64,000 nt of DNA from Ifrita kowaldi (taxonomy: Eukaryota > Chordata > Aves > Passeriformes > Cinclosomatidae): NCBI GenBank assembly GCA_013398055.1, contig VZRS01012612.1, forward strand, positions 930,210-994,209. Reading direction: 5' to 3'. Positions 11,043-24,090 of this stretch are shown piece after piece; the first letter of the stretch is position 1; every line of letters starts with the position of its first letter. Under the pieces are notes generated by a model. That model did no database searches. It worked only from the letters and a program-made list of their open reading frames with translations, and was not told the DNA's origin. Made by a program: the position numbers and the translations under genes.

Positions 11043-14000
11043 TGGTTTCTGCAGACAGTTCTTTTATATTCACACCATTGCTGGGAATTAAAATAATAAA
11101 TATCTCATTGGATCCAAATGTATAAAACGTGCGCTATTTTTGGCTCATAGGTATAGCATTAATTCACCTAATGGAATACTTGGAAGTCTGAAGAGACTTG
11201 TCAGGCCATAGGGGAGCTTACATGGCAATCTTATCCTTACCTTGGCAATAGCCAAACATGAATCTTTTAGGAAGAGTGTATGATACATACCACTCTTCTC
11301 ATGACTGTTTTTCTTGCCTTCAATAATTTGCATCTTAGGGAAATCCCAAACCAGAATGGGTTTGTGCACTTAATAGCTTTCAAATAATTTCTAACCTATG
11401 CTCTTGTGCAGTCTGCTCCCAAAGCCACATGAACATCTACATCAGCCTATGTCAAGGAGCTTTGTGGATGCCTGAAAGCGAGACAAAACTTGATGAAACG
11501 TGACATTTACTGGATCTGGTGCCTTCTTGCTCTTTTACTGTGGAGAAAAAAAAGGGAGTCAATCAATCCCTATTCACCCTCTCTATATCTTTCTGTGTTT
11601 TATAAATCTACTATTCTTTCCTATGGGCTATAAGAAGGAAACACCTTCCTAGGAAACTGAGAGCAGCCTATCGGGAGTCACACCAGGTTGATATATGCAC
11701 GTATTCCTTGATTCAGTGACCTCTTATCTCTCTGGTCTCACTTGCAAACATTTAATTGGCCTATAAACATCTGTATGACTTCAGAACAGGAATCTCTAGG
11801 AGTTTTATACAATGCATTTTCTGGGAGGAGTTGGGTGAATTCCACGTCACGGGTACTTTTGAGGACAGCTGACCTCTCTAGCAGCCTTAAGAAGAGGAAA
11901 CAGTAATAAAACCATTATCTTGCTAAAAGAGTTCAATTTCCTCCATCTTTCTTGAGCAATAAAGGCATACATTTCTCAGCTAGAGAAACCAAGAGCTACC
12001 ATTCAGACTGCCAGCTTCGGCTAGGCAGATACTGGGAAATGTCAGGCCCACGCTGAAGCCTGCTCAGCTTTTAAACAAGCTCTGAAACGGTGTCTTTAGC
12101 TTATGAGAATGCCATTGTAAAGTAGGAGTTGGCCCTTATATATGAAGCAAGTCTACACGAATAATGAATCCAGTTAATTTAAACATGTTCAGCCTATCTT
12201 GAAGCTTAAGTGATTGAGGGTAAGCATGAAGCATGTGCTGAAAATACTTTGTTTGGTTATATCTGATAGAATCAGCATCTTTTTGATGATAGCCATTTGA
12301 ATAAAAGTAGCAAGTTAATAGAGGGGCAGGTGCCCTGCAGTGAAATGTTGTCTATCACTGAAACCAGGCCTGTTTTAAATTTGCCTCTGGTGAGTGAGTT
12401 AGATGAAGGCAAGTGTCTCAGAACTTCTGCCCCAAATCTTGATGTGAAACAGGATTTCTAAGAAGCGCCCTCCCTAAAAACCTACCCAAGGCATCTATAT
12501 TTAACTCATGTCCTGCTGTTCTTCGTTTCAAGAAACACTGGAGCAGCACTTAAAGTGACTTTTTGGCAGGTGCTGCTCACTGACTGAAGTAGGGGGAGTG
12601 TTTATCTTCATTTTAAACCAAGGACAGTTTGTTAGAGATTTTATGCAGCCCGATCATAGCTCAGCTGTTGCAAATGTGAATGCAAACATGTGCCATCTGG
12701 AGCTATAACCTAATACAAGACTAAAATATTAGCACAGAAAGTAAATAACAGCTCAGCGGTGCTCCTCAGGCAGAAGACAGGATGACACAGGAATATATTT
12801 CTTAACTCTTCAGTTTCTTATAAATCTAAAGAAGCAAGAGACTTCTTCACATACATATGCATAAATAAACCCAAAAGGGCTCTTCATGTTGTTTAAGCAA
12901 GCAAAGAAACAAACAAACAAACCCCCCCAAACAAAAACAAGCAAACCCAGCTGGATGAGTAAGCTCTTTCCACGATTTTTTAATAGCTCTAACCTGCCTC
13001 ACAGTAACATGGGGTCAGGACCTTTTCATCACTTTGCACACCATAGCAAATGTGCTGCTTCTGGGATGTTTCTCCCTTGGTGACAGGTGAGGGATTGGTT
13101 TAAGTTGTGTTTGGAAATGGGCGTGGATCTGGAGACCTGAATAGCTTTTAAGCTGCCCAACACCAATTGTTTGCTTTCTTCACACTAAAATTTTTACAAG
13201 GGTAAATTGACGATTTTTATAAGGGCACACCTTGGGATGTAGAGATTCTAAAATAAACCAGAAGTGACCTTGTACGAGTTTGTGCCATTTTTCTCCAGCT
13301 CCCCCACTGAGGAGATGGTGTTTGTACAGTCACCCTTATCAGCACTGGGACAGGCACCATCTGTCATTTTAAATACAGATAGATGTACCACTTATAATTG
13401 CTCAGCCAGTGAAAAATGCTGCAAAACAAAGTTAGAAAATGCTCCTGGCTAGCAATGCCATCTCCAGAGTGGCACTGAAAAGGCAGCTCCTCCTTCAGCC
13501 CCCTCCCCTGCTGAGAAGAGTGGTTAAGATGATAAACTTTTTAATGTAGTATGGAGCCCACTATCACATTAAAGTTAAGTCTGTCTTATATCATTGAAGA
13601 TAAAAGCCTAATCTAGTGATTAGCACTCTATAAATACCACAGATTAGCGAGTGAAGGTTAGATGGCAGATTAGATATGTGGTGTGTATCTTCAGACTTGC
13701 CTTTATACATTTCATTTATGATCAGATGAGCAAGGCCCAAGAAACTAAATCCCAAATTCTTTCATTTTATTTTGAAATTTATAGGGGAAAAAAGATAAGG
13801 AGATGTCTTTGGCCAGAAGCATAGGACTGTGACAAAATTAACATGCCCAAACTGCCCTCACGGCTTGCCATAGGATAACTTCTCTACCAATATTTCTTGA
13901 ATTAAATATCTGTCTATTCAGACTGGGGAAAAGGAAGATAGCAGTTCTATCTCAAAATCTGGATTTTCTATGAGGTCAGAGTACTTAAAATCTGATAATT

Positions 14001-17000
14001 CTCTGGTATTACATACAAGGGATACTCAATCTGTTAAACCTTTACCTGACTGGCACCACTGAAGGCCAATAAGGGCAAGAGCCTGCCAGCCTTTAGGCAA
14101 TTTTTTCTTTAGGAATAGGTTGGTCTGATAAAAGTGGGGAGAAAGAAAAGATGTCGAATTGTATACATGTATTGTAAATTGTAAATTAATTTTTTCTATC
14201 TCTATGTGTGAGGCTCTGCTGTCAAGATACTTTGGGGAAAGAGCCAGATTTTGGAGAATCATGGGGTCCAGCAGGGGTGAAGGAGAAAGACTGAAAACTT
14301 TGCCAGAGAGCAGTATAGTTTTGAGCAAAGAGTCCTGTGAAGTTATGGCTAAGGAAATGAATTTCAAATGCTCAAACCCAGAGAAGGATAGTCACAGTGT
14401 CTTTCTAGAAAGGACTAGCCTGCTGAGAGAGTAGAAGAACCTGAAACCTGAAAATGTTAAGTAGTACAGGTTAAAAACAGAAGGGAGGGAAAGGAGGGAA
14501 AGATCAGTCTGAGCACATTTAATAAGAGCAGATTATGACGGGATAAATGCTATTCACAAGTAGTTGTATGAAGATGTGGGTTGCTGAGTCAAAGGTGGCC
14601 ACAAGACACAGGCACTTCCATGATGTTCAGTGGTAGTTTGAAAAACATTCAGACCTTCTTCTGGACCTGATTCTGTACACAGTAAATGATTTAGGCTTGA
14701 AACTTCAGTGTTGCAAGATCAACTGCCGCTGACTCTGGCATTTATGCTATTTCTGTCACCCTGAAAAACAGCTCTGAGATTTTTAGAACCATGCACATTT
14801 GCAAAAATCGTATTTTTGGAAGAGGAGTCTGGCTCTATTTGTCTCATAAAAGTCTGCACTTAACCACTTCTTTAAAAAACGCTATTATTTTAAGGCCAGT
14901 GGAAACTCCATTAAAGTGTTTCAGGAAATCATCAGATCATCAGAGCAATGGAAACTGAAATGTATGCAATGTACTGATTTCAAACACATTATAAAACTGG
15001 GCAAGAAATCAAGTATGTAACATTCTTCTTCGGGACCCACACAGTTCCAGAGTGATTTTATCATGCTACATGCCAGTGACTGCTCCTAGCTTGCAGTGGC
15101 TACTGGAAGGTATTTTTCCTTCAGAGATGCAGCCATTGTCACCTCTCAAACCAGCCTTTGAAACTAAGCAGAGACATACCTTTTTCTCCCTTAGCTACCT
15201 GGGGAAACACATGTATGAGGATCTTTGTCCTCAGGAGTGTGTCTGATACCTAGAACTCCTACCTTGAATGGAACAGACACCTTAGAGTCCAGCCATGTAC
15301 TTGAAATTGTGCTCAGAAAGGCAAGGTTTGAAAACCACAAATCAGATCAGTTTAACTGCAAGCCTTGTGTGCACACATTAAAAGAAGCAAAAGACCAAGA
15401 GAAGCACGTGTCTGCAGTGTTCAGTTAGTGCTCAACTGTCCTTTCACCCTCCCCAGTTCCTGTGACAGGATGGTGAGAGCTCTGTGACAATCTTGTGGGA
15501 GGTCACATCCAAACTCAGATGGACAGAAGCATTTATACCTCCAGGACCTGTTATTCTTTATAGCTCAAATCCAACAGTGGAGGTCATTCTGGCCCAAACC
15601 TCTCCTCCTTTTCCTGCCTCCTCCTGCCTCATATGCTTCTGGTTCATTAGGTCAAGCAGGAAAGGCCCTAGAATTTCCTTCCATTAAGTCAGTACTTGAT
15701 GCCATCTGTTGTGGAGATGTGATTCTCTTTTGGACAGGGCAGAAGGGTTTCTCCTTGCACAGACAGTTTACAGCTATTCCCATAGTGGGCCAGGATTTAG
15801 CAAGTTCTCAGCTCAGTGTGAAGTAGAACTGATCTGGGAAATGCCCAAATCCCATTATAGAAATGTTTCATGTTAGAACTGCTGCTCTGTACCCACACCA
15901 AGTACCCTGCCCATCATGTGTTACGCAATCTCGCAAGCGTGAACAAATGACAGAGCTCATTATTGATCCCATTTGAGACTAGAGTTGGCAGCAATCACAT
16001 GTGTGGAGGTGACAGTACTGGGTACCTCAGCCCAGTTCCCAGGTCAGTGTTTGGAGAGGCTTTTGGGACAAGCTGTAGTAAGTTGACTCACAGGTCCCAT
16101 CCTGTGGTAAGAGGTCTCCCCTTCAGAGCTCTGTGCTCCTGCCCAGTCCCCCACACAACTGCATGCGGCATTTGGAAAGGGCAGCACTCACCCTTGCTCT
16201 GCTGTCATCATGCTAACATCACTTCACTAATAAACTATCAACTATGGCAAAGAATAGGTTTGTTCTTCAGAAAAAAATGTAAGAATGGAACACCCACTCG
16301 AAAACAAACCTGTGGAAATTTTAATTTCACACACGTTTTCTCTTCAGTAACTATCCACATGGGATGTTCAGTTTATTGTGACTATGAGCATCACCTTTAA
16401 ATCCCAAAAATCTGGGGCAAAAATGAAGTTAAAACAAACAGGAGAAAAAGTAATTCTGGTTTTATTTGTAATGTCAAAACAAGACATCGCTTTAAAACTT
16501 CTAAAGTTAAATAACATAGAATATATTTAAAAACACCGAGCAGGACAGCTAAAAAGATTTATTTTTGGAAGAACCACCCCCAGCTCCAGTCCATGTATCC
16601 ACAGCAAGCAATATGGTTTGAAGAAAAAGCAAGCAGAGTTGTTTTATTAGCTGGCCTTTCTCACCTTCTGTTTCAGTTTGTGTTTCAGTGTGCCCAGAGG
16701 ATTAGCAGATTGTTAATACAGCCTCAGAAAACACACATCTTGACCCAAAATGTCATTTCAGGCAGCAAGAGAACAGGAAAAAAATTAGTAGATGATAGAA
16801 AAACCTATTAAATAATCATGGCAGGAGAGGAAGAGGTCTCTGGAATATCAAACCTTCTGAAAAATGCTACTGAGAACATTTTGATAAGGATAAGGGAGAG
16901 ATTAAGTGTGAGGTCTTGGTGCATTCTGTTACATATTAAATCCTCACACAGAAATCTCAACAGATGGAGGCATTTAGAAGAAGAGAACAACTAAGGTAGA

Positions 17001-18817
17001 AAACTGGTGAGCAAATAAAATTATTGGGAAAAAAATATTACTACTGGTTATTTTTTACTGTTATTATTTATTAAGAAATTAGCACTTCACTGCCTGAGCC
17101 AAGATCTTACTATGGAAGATTTAATCTCAAAGAAGATAAAATAGAGGAAGGTGGGAAGATATTTTTGCCCCCTTTAATTTTCTTTTCTAACACTGAAATA
17201 ATTTATTTCCTGCAAATAAAGCATTGCTTTCACTGATGTCCACAAGAAACCACACAAGTGGTTGGGTTTGGATGTGCCTTAGCTGCACATAGCTGATAGT
17301 ATGATTCGAAACTGCTTAAAGAAACAATGACATATGAAGATACATCAAAATGGGCATTAATTTACTTTATAAACAAATGTTTTCTTCTAATCTTTTCTTT
17401 CCTGACTTCTGTTTTGTGTGCTTGTTTGTCACTGGATGTTTGAGCAAGTAAAACAACTGGACCTTGACCTTCTTTGGAGTCATCCCAAAACAAATTAATA
17501 CAAGATGTAAACAAGCTCTAGCAAATTACAGGTGCATCCTCGCTTATTGCTTTCAAAGCCCAGAAGGTTTCTAAATGTGAAAGTCAAGAAGGAAGGCAGA
17601 TTAACCCTGATAACCAAATATCATTATCTCTAAGACAGTTGCTGGGATATGCCCTTGTGTATGTGTAGCATGTGTAGCAGGTGCTATTTATGACTGTACA
17701 CATAACAAGAGCAGTGCTGATGGGAAAATACTTCCCTGGTTGTAAAGTATTGTGAAGCTTTGCTCTGCCACCCTGTTTCCAATTTCCCTATTTTCTTTTC
17801 TCACTCCATCATTGGACAAATCCAGGTACACTTTTGAGTCACTAAATGTGCAGATAGATTAGCTACAAACAGGATGATGACCACACACCTGGTAATTCTC
17901 TGCAAGTACCCAGTGACTTCTGATCTAACAATCACCTCCATGAGTATATTATTTCTTTCCACTCTAACCATCTTAAAGGTAAACCAAACTACCCAGATGT
18001 AAAAATCCAAGGACAGAGAATTATATGCAGGTTGACTTCACAGATAGAAAACAACTGATAAGAGACCAATATGACAGCTGACTGCAGCTAACCTTTAATT
18101 GGGATCCAGCAGCAGCACGTGCTTGTTAATATGCTGCTTTAAAAGCAAAAAATAACACAGTCCTGTCTTGTTTATGGAACAAGTAAATTAATGGAAAACA
18201 TTAATCTCTGGTCTAACATGACCACGTTTACCCTCTAAAGCCACAGTGCAGTGAGTATTATTTGACACTGAGTCTCAAGTCAGACTGCTTTGATTTTGAC
18301 TTTACACTGTGAAACCACTGCTTTAATGTTCACTTTGCAAACATAAAAGTTGGTCTTTTTAAAAAAAATCATTTACACATGCATGTATTTAAACACAAGC
18401 AGGCACTTCTCTCCAGTGTTACATAATTCTAAAACTAATTTCCCCATTTACCTTCACGGGAGACATATGGTGGGAAAAAAAAAGGTTAAACTGTGTAACC
18501 TCACTTAAATTTACTAACAGAGTCCTTCGCACCTTCATCCCTATGTTCCACTGCATGTAGATATTCCAGGTAGCTTGAATCAATAGTATTTCCAGGTGAA
18601 ATGAAAACAGGGGATGCAAAGGTTATTTGGGGAAGTGCTGGGAAGTGCTGCTGTACAAGACAGAACTAGAAATACAAAGCAGGTTTACAATGACTGCTCT
18701 GCGGAGACAGATGAAATCTCTATCTCACTGCAGCAGAGGGGGTGGCCAAGGGGACCATCTCTGGTAAAGTAAGAACCTGAATGAAAAACATGCACTGGAG
18801 AAGGTGAGGTATTTTGC
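11043..18817. other. Non-coding DNA, no gene recognised
   Basis: Nearly 8 kb without recognisable exons or CR1. Holds a CAAA-rich simple repeat (12906-12945) and a cluster of GATTA-type sites (13609-13672). A 145-codon open frame at 15963-16400 has no family resemblance. Confidence 0.5.
12906..12945. repeat. (CAAA)n-type simple repeat with C7 run
   Basis: AAACAAACAAACAAACCCCC followed by CCAAACAAAAACAAG; low-complexity A/C-rich run. Confidence 0.7.
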
Positions 18818-19387
18818 TGTTTTGGCTGGGGTAGAGTTAATTTTCTTCAAGTGGCTTATAGGGGGCTGTGTTTTGGACTTTTGCTGAACACAGGGTTAAT
18901 AATATAGAGATGTTTTTGTTATCGCTGAGCAGGGCTTACACAGAGCCCAGGCCTTTTCTGATTGTTGTACTGCCATGTTGGCGAGGAAGCTGGGGGTGCT
19001 TGGGAGACTGGGAGGAGCTGGGAGAGATGGCCCCAACAGATCAAAGGGATACTCAGGACCATATGACATCACGTTCAGTATATAAGATGGGGAGGAGGAA
19101 GGGGGGGGATGTTTGCAGTGGAGTTTGTCTTCCCAAGTCACTGCTAGGTGTGATGGGGCCCTGCTCTCCTGGAGATGGCTGAACACCCACCTGCCCATGG
19201 GAAGCACTGAATTCATTCCTTGCTTTGCTTTTGTGCGCAGCTTTTGCTTTCCCTATGGAACTGTCTTTATCTCAACCCGTGAGTTTTCCACCTTTTACCC
19301 TTCTGATTTTCTCCCTGACCCCATGGGTGGAGGAGCGAGCAAGTGGCTGCACGGGGCTTGGCTGCTGGCTGGGGGTGAACCACGGCA
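18818..19387 (+). mobile_element. Solo LTR of an avian endogenous retrovirus
   Basis: About 570 bp from TGTTTTGGCTGGGGTAGAG to CCACGGCA, with the order of a common avian ERV LTR: GGGGCTGTGTTTTGG, TTGCTGAACACAGGG, TGAGCAGGGCTTACACAGAG, CCATATGACATCACG, TATA box, GTTTGTCTTCCCAAGT, CTGGAGATGGCTGAACACC, TGTCTTTATCTCAACCC. The poly(A) hexamer region is mutated. No second LTR, primer-binding site or gag/pol/env sequence adjoins it, so it is a recombined solo copy. Edges are approximate and no target-site duplication was confirmed. Confidence 0.85.
19079..19086 (+). promoter_or_regulatory. TATA box within the solo LTR
   Basis: TATATAAG about 260 bp into the LTR, just after CCATATGACATCACG, which contains a near-CRE TGACATCA. 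Standard place for the U3 promoter. Whether it is active is unknown. Confidence 0.6.
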
Positions 19388-20934
19388 GGTGTAAAGGTAC
19401 TAGAAGCTGCCAAGCTAATGGATTTATATGAAAGAAAACCAGGAGCGCGAGGGATTTGCATGCAGGCACTCCTGGCATGGATGGGGCAATTGGGCAGGAA
19501 GAGAAAGGAACTGAAGACTGAGAAGTAGAACTGAACTACCCAGCACCTCCAAAGGAGAGTACAATTCATAGACAACTGGAGAAGAGCGCACGGCCTCCAA
19601 AGGTGGCAGAAATACACCATAAAAGTTTACAGTCCAGTCTAATTCTCAGTGCCCTGTGCAGAGGCCTGTAAAATAGTGATCTCTTAGATGCCAGTGAACA
19701 GGAACCATTCTCTTCTGACACCTACACCAAACTGCTTAAAAAGGGTGATGGAAACATTGCTGGAGTCAATGTTCACAGCACATAGTTCTGTTTTCTTTCC
19801 AGAAAGTTGGTTGGTTAGGTGGCCTGACAGAGGAAAAAGATAAAATAGCTTGTGGAGTTGATCCTGGGGCTTTCAGACCACACTTCGATTCAAGAAGCGA
19901 GAGACAGTCCCAGCACCACAGGTTGGCTGGGACAATGGGAGGCCCTCACAAAGCTCATTCAGTGCAACAGCACTGCAATGGGGAGACTTCTGGGTTCTCA
20001 GTTTGGAAACCCAGGGATTTATTTCTATCAATGATTTTCTTCAAACAGTTCATTAAAATCAGCTGTTGTTTGATTTGCAGCCTCTGTGGGGAGTACAGGC
20101 TGCACCTCATCCCCAGTTGGCACCAGCTCACCAGAATGACTGGCAGTCCCAAATCTCACAGCCTGATCACCAACCTCATTCAACAAAGCTGAAAGAGATA
20201 TAATAGTTGGCAAGGAAGCAGCTGACCCAGTGACGAGAGGCATTAGTCTTTCCCACCCTTTAGACCAACACCAGCCAGCCCAAAGTCTTTTTATCGGGTG
20301 AAATTTCATCTGTTGCAGAGGAGTTCTGAAAGAGATGAGTCACTGGGAAAGATAAGGTTCTCAGTGAGGCCATAAATAACAAATCTAGACAGCAATGTCA
20401 CCCTTACATTTTAGGCCATTGAATGTGAACATAATGAAGTGCAGTGTGCAGCTACTGAAGCTGAAGCTCAGAGAGGGGACACAGTTTTTCATACAACCTG
20501 ATGGTAGATTTGAGACTCAAACCCATTTTTCCTGTTTATTTGCCTGGCATCTTGCCAATCAGGGCCTTTTGGAGGCCTGGGCTGAGCCCCAAATTAAATC
20601 TATTCATATTCTTTCTTGTGCTGTAGGACAGATCTCTCCTACTGAAGCTTTATGCATTTGGGAGCCCATTCATGTGCTGACAAGCCTGAAGTGGCCCAGC
20701 CTCTGACATACAAACAGAAACACTTTTGGGGCACAACTCCAAGGTCCGCAACACTTGCCAGAGCAGCACACACCTCCTCCTTTTTACTCCTCTGAGGTAA
20801 TAAGCTTAAATTCAAAGTACCCCTCGGGAGGTTTCACCAGGCAGCTCTTTACAGTTCGTTGAAGGACTCCTGACCTGTTAGCAATTGGCCTGAGCAGGAA
20901 TAGACCACCCACTTGTTCTTTCTGGTTTACTCAG
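19388..20934. other. Non-coding DNA, no gene recognised
   Basis: Several overlapping short open frames without any recognisable domain; no repeat identified. Confidence 0.5.
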
Positions 20935-21785
20935 ATCCTCAGTCTGCCAAAAGGGCTCTACAGAGGGATATGGACAGGCTGGACTAATGGGTCAAGGCCA
21001 ACTGTAAGGCTCAACAAGGTCAAGAGCCAGGTCCTACACTTGGGTGACAACAACTTGCTGCAGCACTACAGGCTGGAGGAAGAGTGCCTGGAAAGGTGCC
21101 TGGTGCAAAAGAACCTGGGCAGGGCGGGGGTGGGTGCTGGTTGACAGCAGCTGAACATGAGCCAGCGTGTGCCCAGGTGGCCAACCCGCCCAATGGCATC
21201 CTGGCCTGTATCAGCAATAGTGTGGGCGGCAGGACCAGGGCAGGGATTGTCCTGTACTCAGCACTAGTGAAGCCACACCTCGAGTCCTGTGTCCAGTTCT
21301 GAGCCCCTCACTACAAGAACGACATTGAGGGGCTGGAGCAAGTCCAGAGTAGGGCAACAGAGCTGGTGAAGGGTCTGGAGCACAAGTCTTATAAGGAGCA
21401 GCTGTGGGAGCTGGGGGCATTTAGCCTGGAGACAAGGAGGCTCAGAGGACACCTTATGAGTCTACAAGTCTACAAGTTCCTGAAAGGAAGTTGTAGCCAG
21501 GTGGGGATCAGTCTTTTGTCCCAGGTAAAAGTGCAGTATGAAAGGAAATGGATTTAAATTGTGCTGGGGAGCTAGAGTAGGGGAAAATTGCTTCACTGAA
21601 AGGGTGGTCAGACATTAGAATAAGCTGCCTAGGGAAGTGGTGGAATCATCATCCCTGGAAGTGTTCAACAGGTCTGCAGAGGTGGCATTTAGGGACATGG
21701 TTTAGTGGTGGACTTCACAGTGCTGGGTTACCAGTTAGATTTGATGGTCTTAGAGGTCTTTTCCAACTTTAATAATTCTATAAAA
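20935..21785 (+). mobile_element. CR1 LINE, 3' part (about 850 bp)
   Basis: Runs through CAGAGGGATATGGACAGGCT, CAGGTCCTACACTTGGG, AGCTGAACATGAGCCAGC, CAGGACCAGGGCAGGGATTG, GAGGGGCTGGAGCAAGTCC, GGTCTGGAGCACAAGTCTTA, GGGACATGGTTTAGTGGTGG and TCTTTTCCAACTT to a terminal AATTCTATA. A second CR1 subfamily, different from the copy at 5.1 kb. Locally GC-rich for that reason. Confidence 0.95.
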
Positions 21786-23534
21786 ATTCAGAAACCTCCC
21801 TCTAAAACCAGCAAGTAACCATCCCTCAGCCACTGCTAGCATTGCCCTCCTTCAACCAACCAAGCCAAGGGGCCACACTTCTGAGGCGATGCAGGGTGAA
21901 CCAAGGCCATTTTTGTTCTAGGGCTTGTTCAGCCTCTGCTTCTCTCGGGAGCTGTGTGATACCAGGGGGCCGTGCTCAGCCACACAAAGGTGACCTTATT
22001 GTTAAAAGAACTCACTTGGCTGAGGGGATACAGCTGCACCCAGACCTGGACTGTGCCCTGCCTGCAGGGGATGCTGCAGAGGGCAGTGATAAACATGACT
22101 GCGTTAGGCTGGTTGTGTATGGAAAGGTCAGAGCCTGAGAGTAAAGCAGCACTTGAAGGGAGAGAAAGCACGGGAAGCAAACATGGAATGTAAAAAGGAA
22201 GGAAGAAGAGGTTCAGTGGAGGAGGCTTTGCCTGCTGGAGGGAGGGTGCAGAGGGCTGCATGCCCAGCCCACTCCCCATGCTAAGTACAGTATCTGCCTT
22301 TGGCTCACAGGCCCTTCCCAAATAAAGGAGTTGTCACTGCCCTGGCTCTCCCGGAAAAGCTGGTATCTCACCAGAGCTAAGAACTAAATTACTCCTTATT
22401 TTTTCTCCATTTGTGTTTGTTCATCCACAAAGCACACGTCCCTCTTGGCAGGGAAAGGGCCGGTATAACGTGTTCACCACAAGAGGGTCTCGCGTGCTGG
22501 GACAAAGTGCCCTCAATCCGGGGAAAGATCAAACAGAGCAGAAATACACATTCTTACAATGATGTGGTGGTTTTAAAGAAATCATGCTCTTTTTTTTCCA
22601 AAGGATTCCTTTAAAGTGCAGGGTACCGTCCCCCACGCAGTGAACAAAATCTCTGCTACCAGCAATACTGTGGTGCCCTCAAGCGGATGCAGAACACTGA
22701 GAAATGTGCTACATTGCCGTCCCTGCTCCCTGCCTCGCAAACCCAGGCTGCAAACAAAGCACCTGCCCACCCCAAGAGCTCTTTGCAATGCCAGAGGAAT
22801 AAATGTGCTTCAACATTAAGATTGCCAGACCAAAAATTTCTCACTCAAGAGAAACTTATTTTTCAAGAAATTATTTGATTTATGAAAAAAACAAATTTAA
22901 AAGGGGGATTGGTTACAGCACTACCCTCATGGTATTTCCAAGGAGTAAGCAGAAAATAGAGATGGTTTTGGGTCCAACCACAGACCAAATGCCATTTGAA
23001 CTTGATTCCCTTCACCAGATGCAGTATTGCTGGCCTTCCTCTGGAATTTGGCAGTAAGATGCCAAATTGCCTGACACCAGCCCCTACCAATATGCCATCC
23101 AACCACTTCACAGTGCCAGCAGATGTGAAATACCCCATTTCCCACCTGCTGCTTCACTGGTGGCAAGCTACCCGTGTATGGCTTCCTCCTCCTCATGACT
23201 GTTCTTCCCATATACTGTGTCCTTGTCACATCACAAAGATGTAGGGGCAGCACAGGCTCCTACAGACACCTTTGAAGAAGACAGGGAAGATCCTGAGAGG
23301 CTGGAAAGGAACTAAAAACATCCTGACACCCAGGTCACATAATTTTAAAAAATCCCTAACTTTTAAGATGACACAATGAGCATGGCTGAGCTTACTGCTC
23401 CAAGGTCACAGGGCAAGTCATGCTACTGCTAGAGAGAACTTGAATCATGGGGAATGACACAGAACTTAACAGCAGTGTTTAGCTAATTTACCTCAGCTAA
23501 ACACTCCACGGGCAGAGTTCTGTTGGAAGAGCTA
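21786..23534. other. Non-coding DNA, no gene recognised
   Basis: Overlapping short open frames on both strands, none with recognisable family motifs. Moderately GC-rich around 22.0-22.3 kb, but no first-exon signature was seen. Confidence 0.45.
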
Positions 23535-24090
23535 TGCGGGTGCTGATCCGTGTCATGCACATGCCCAGCTCACTGCCTGCCATGGCCCTTTCCACAGAGC
23601 TATTCCCCAGCAGTCCCAGCCCATCCTGGTGCCCAGGGCAGGGCTTGACATTTGCCCCTGCTGAATTTTATGGGGTTCCTGTTTATCCATTCCTCCAGCC
23701 TGCCCGGGAAAAGCATCCCCGACTTCAAGCATTAATCATCCACAAATTTGATGAGGGTACATTGCATTGCCTCCTCCAGGCCATTGATGATGTTGAATAG
23801 GACACACCCAAGCAACAAGCAGAGAACTGCAGGGGTCTGTAAAGCACAACTCATTAACCACTGCCCTCTGATCCCAGTCATCCAACCAGTGTTTCACCCA
23901 TCTTCTAGCTGTCCATCCACTCAATCCCTAATATCCTGCCTTGATTACAAGAGTTTTATGAGAGGCAGGGGCAAAAGTCTTGCTAAAGCCAAGGGAAACA
24001 TCATCTCTTGCTCACCCTTCATTTCCAGATCCAGCCATTTCACCAGAGAAGGCCATCAGATTAGTCAAGCATGATTTAATATTGTGAGCA
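23535..24090 (-). mobile_element. CR1 LINE, reverse-transcriptase region, antisense and decayed
   Basis: On the minus strand the sequence gives WVKHWLDDWDQRAVVNE, then LEEAMQCTLIKFVDD, the degraded CR1 RT segments (family WVKNWLDGRAQRVVVNG and KFADD). Frames are broken. This is an internal ORF2 piece and not the usual 3' tail. Confidence 0.8.

Noticed and set aside
15963..16400. 145-codon open frame on the plus strand
   Set aside because: No recognisable domain, no splice or family context; consistent with chance in a long non-coding stretch.
18818..19387. Full endogenous provirus
   Set aside because: Only one LTR is present and the flanks carry no retroviral gene sequence.
20935..21785. 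GC-rich stretch considered as a CpG island or first exon
   Set aside because: It is a CR1 element, recognisable throughout.
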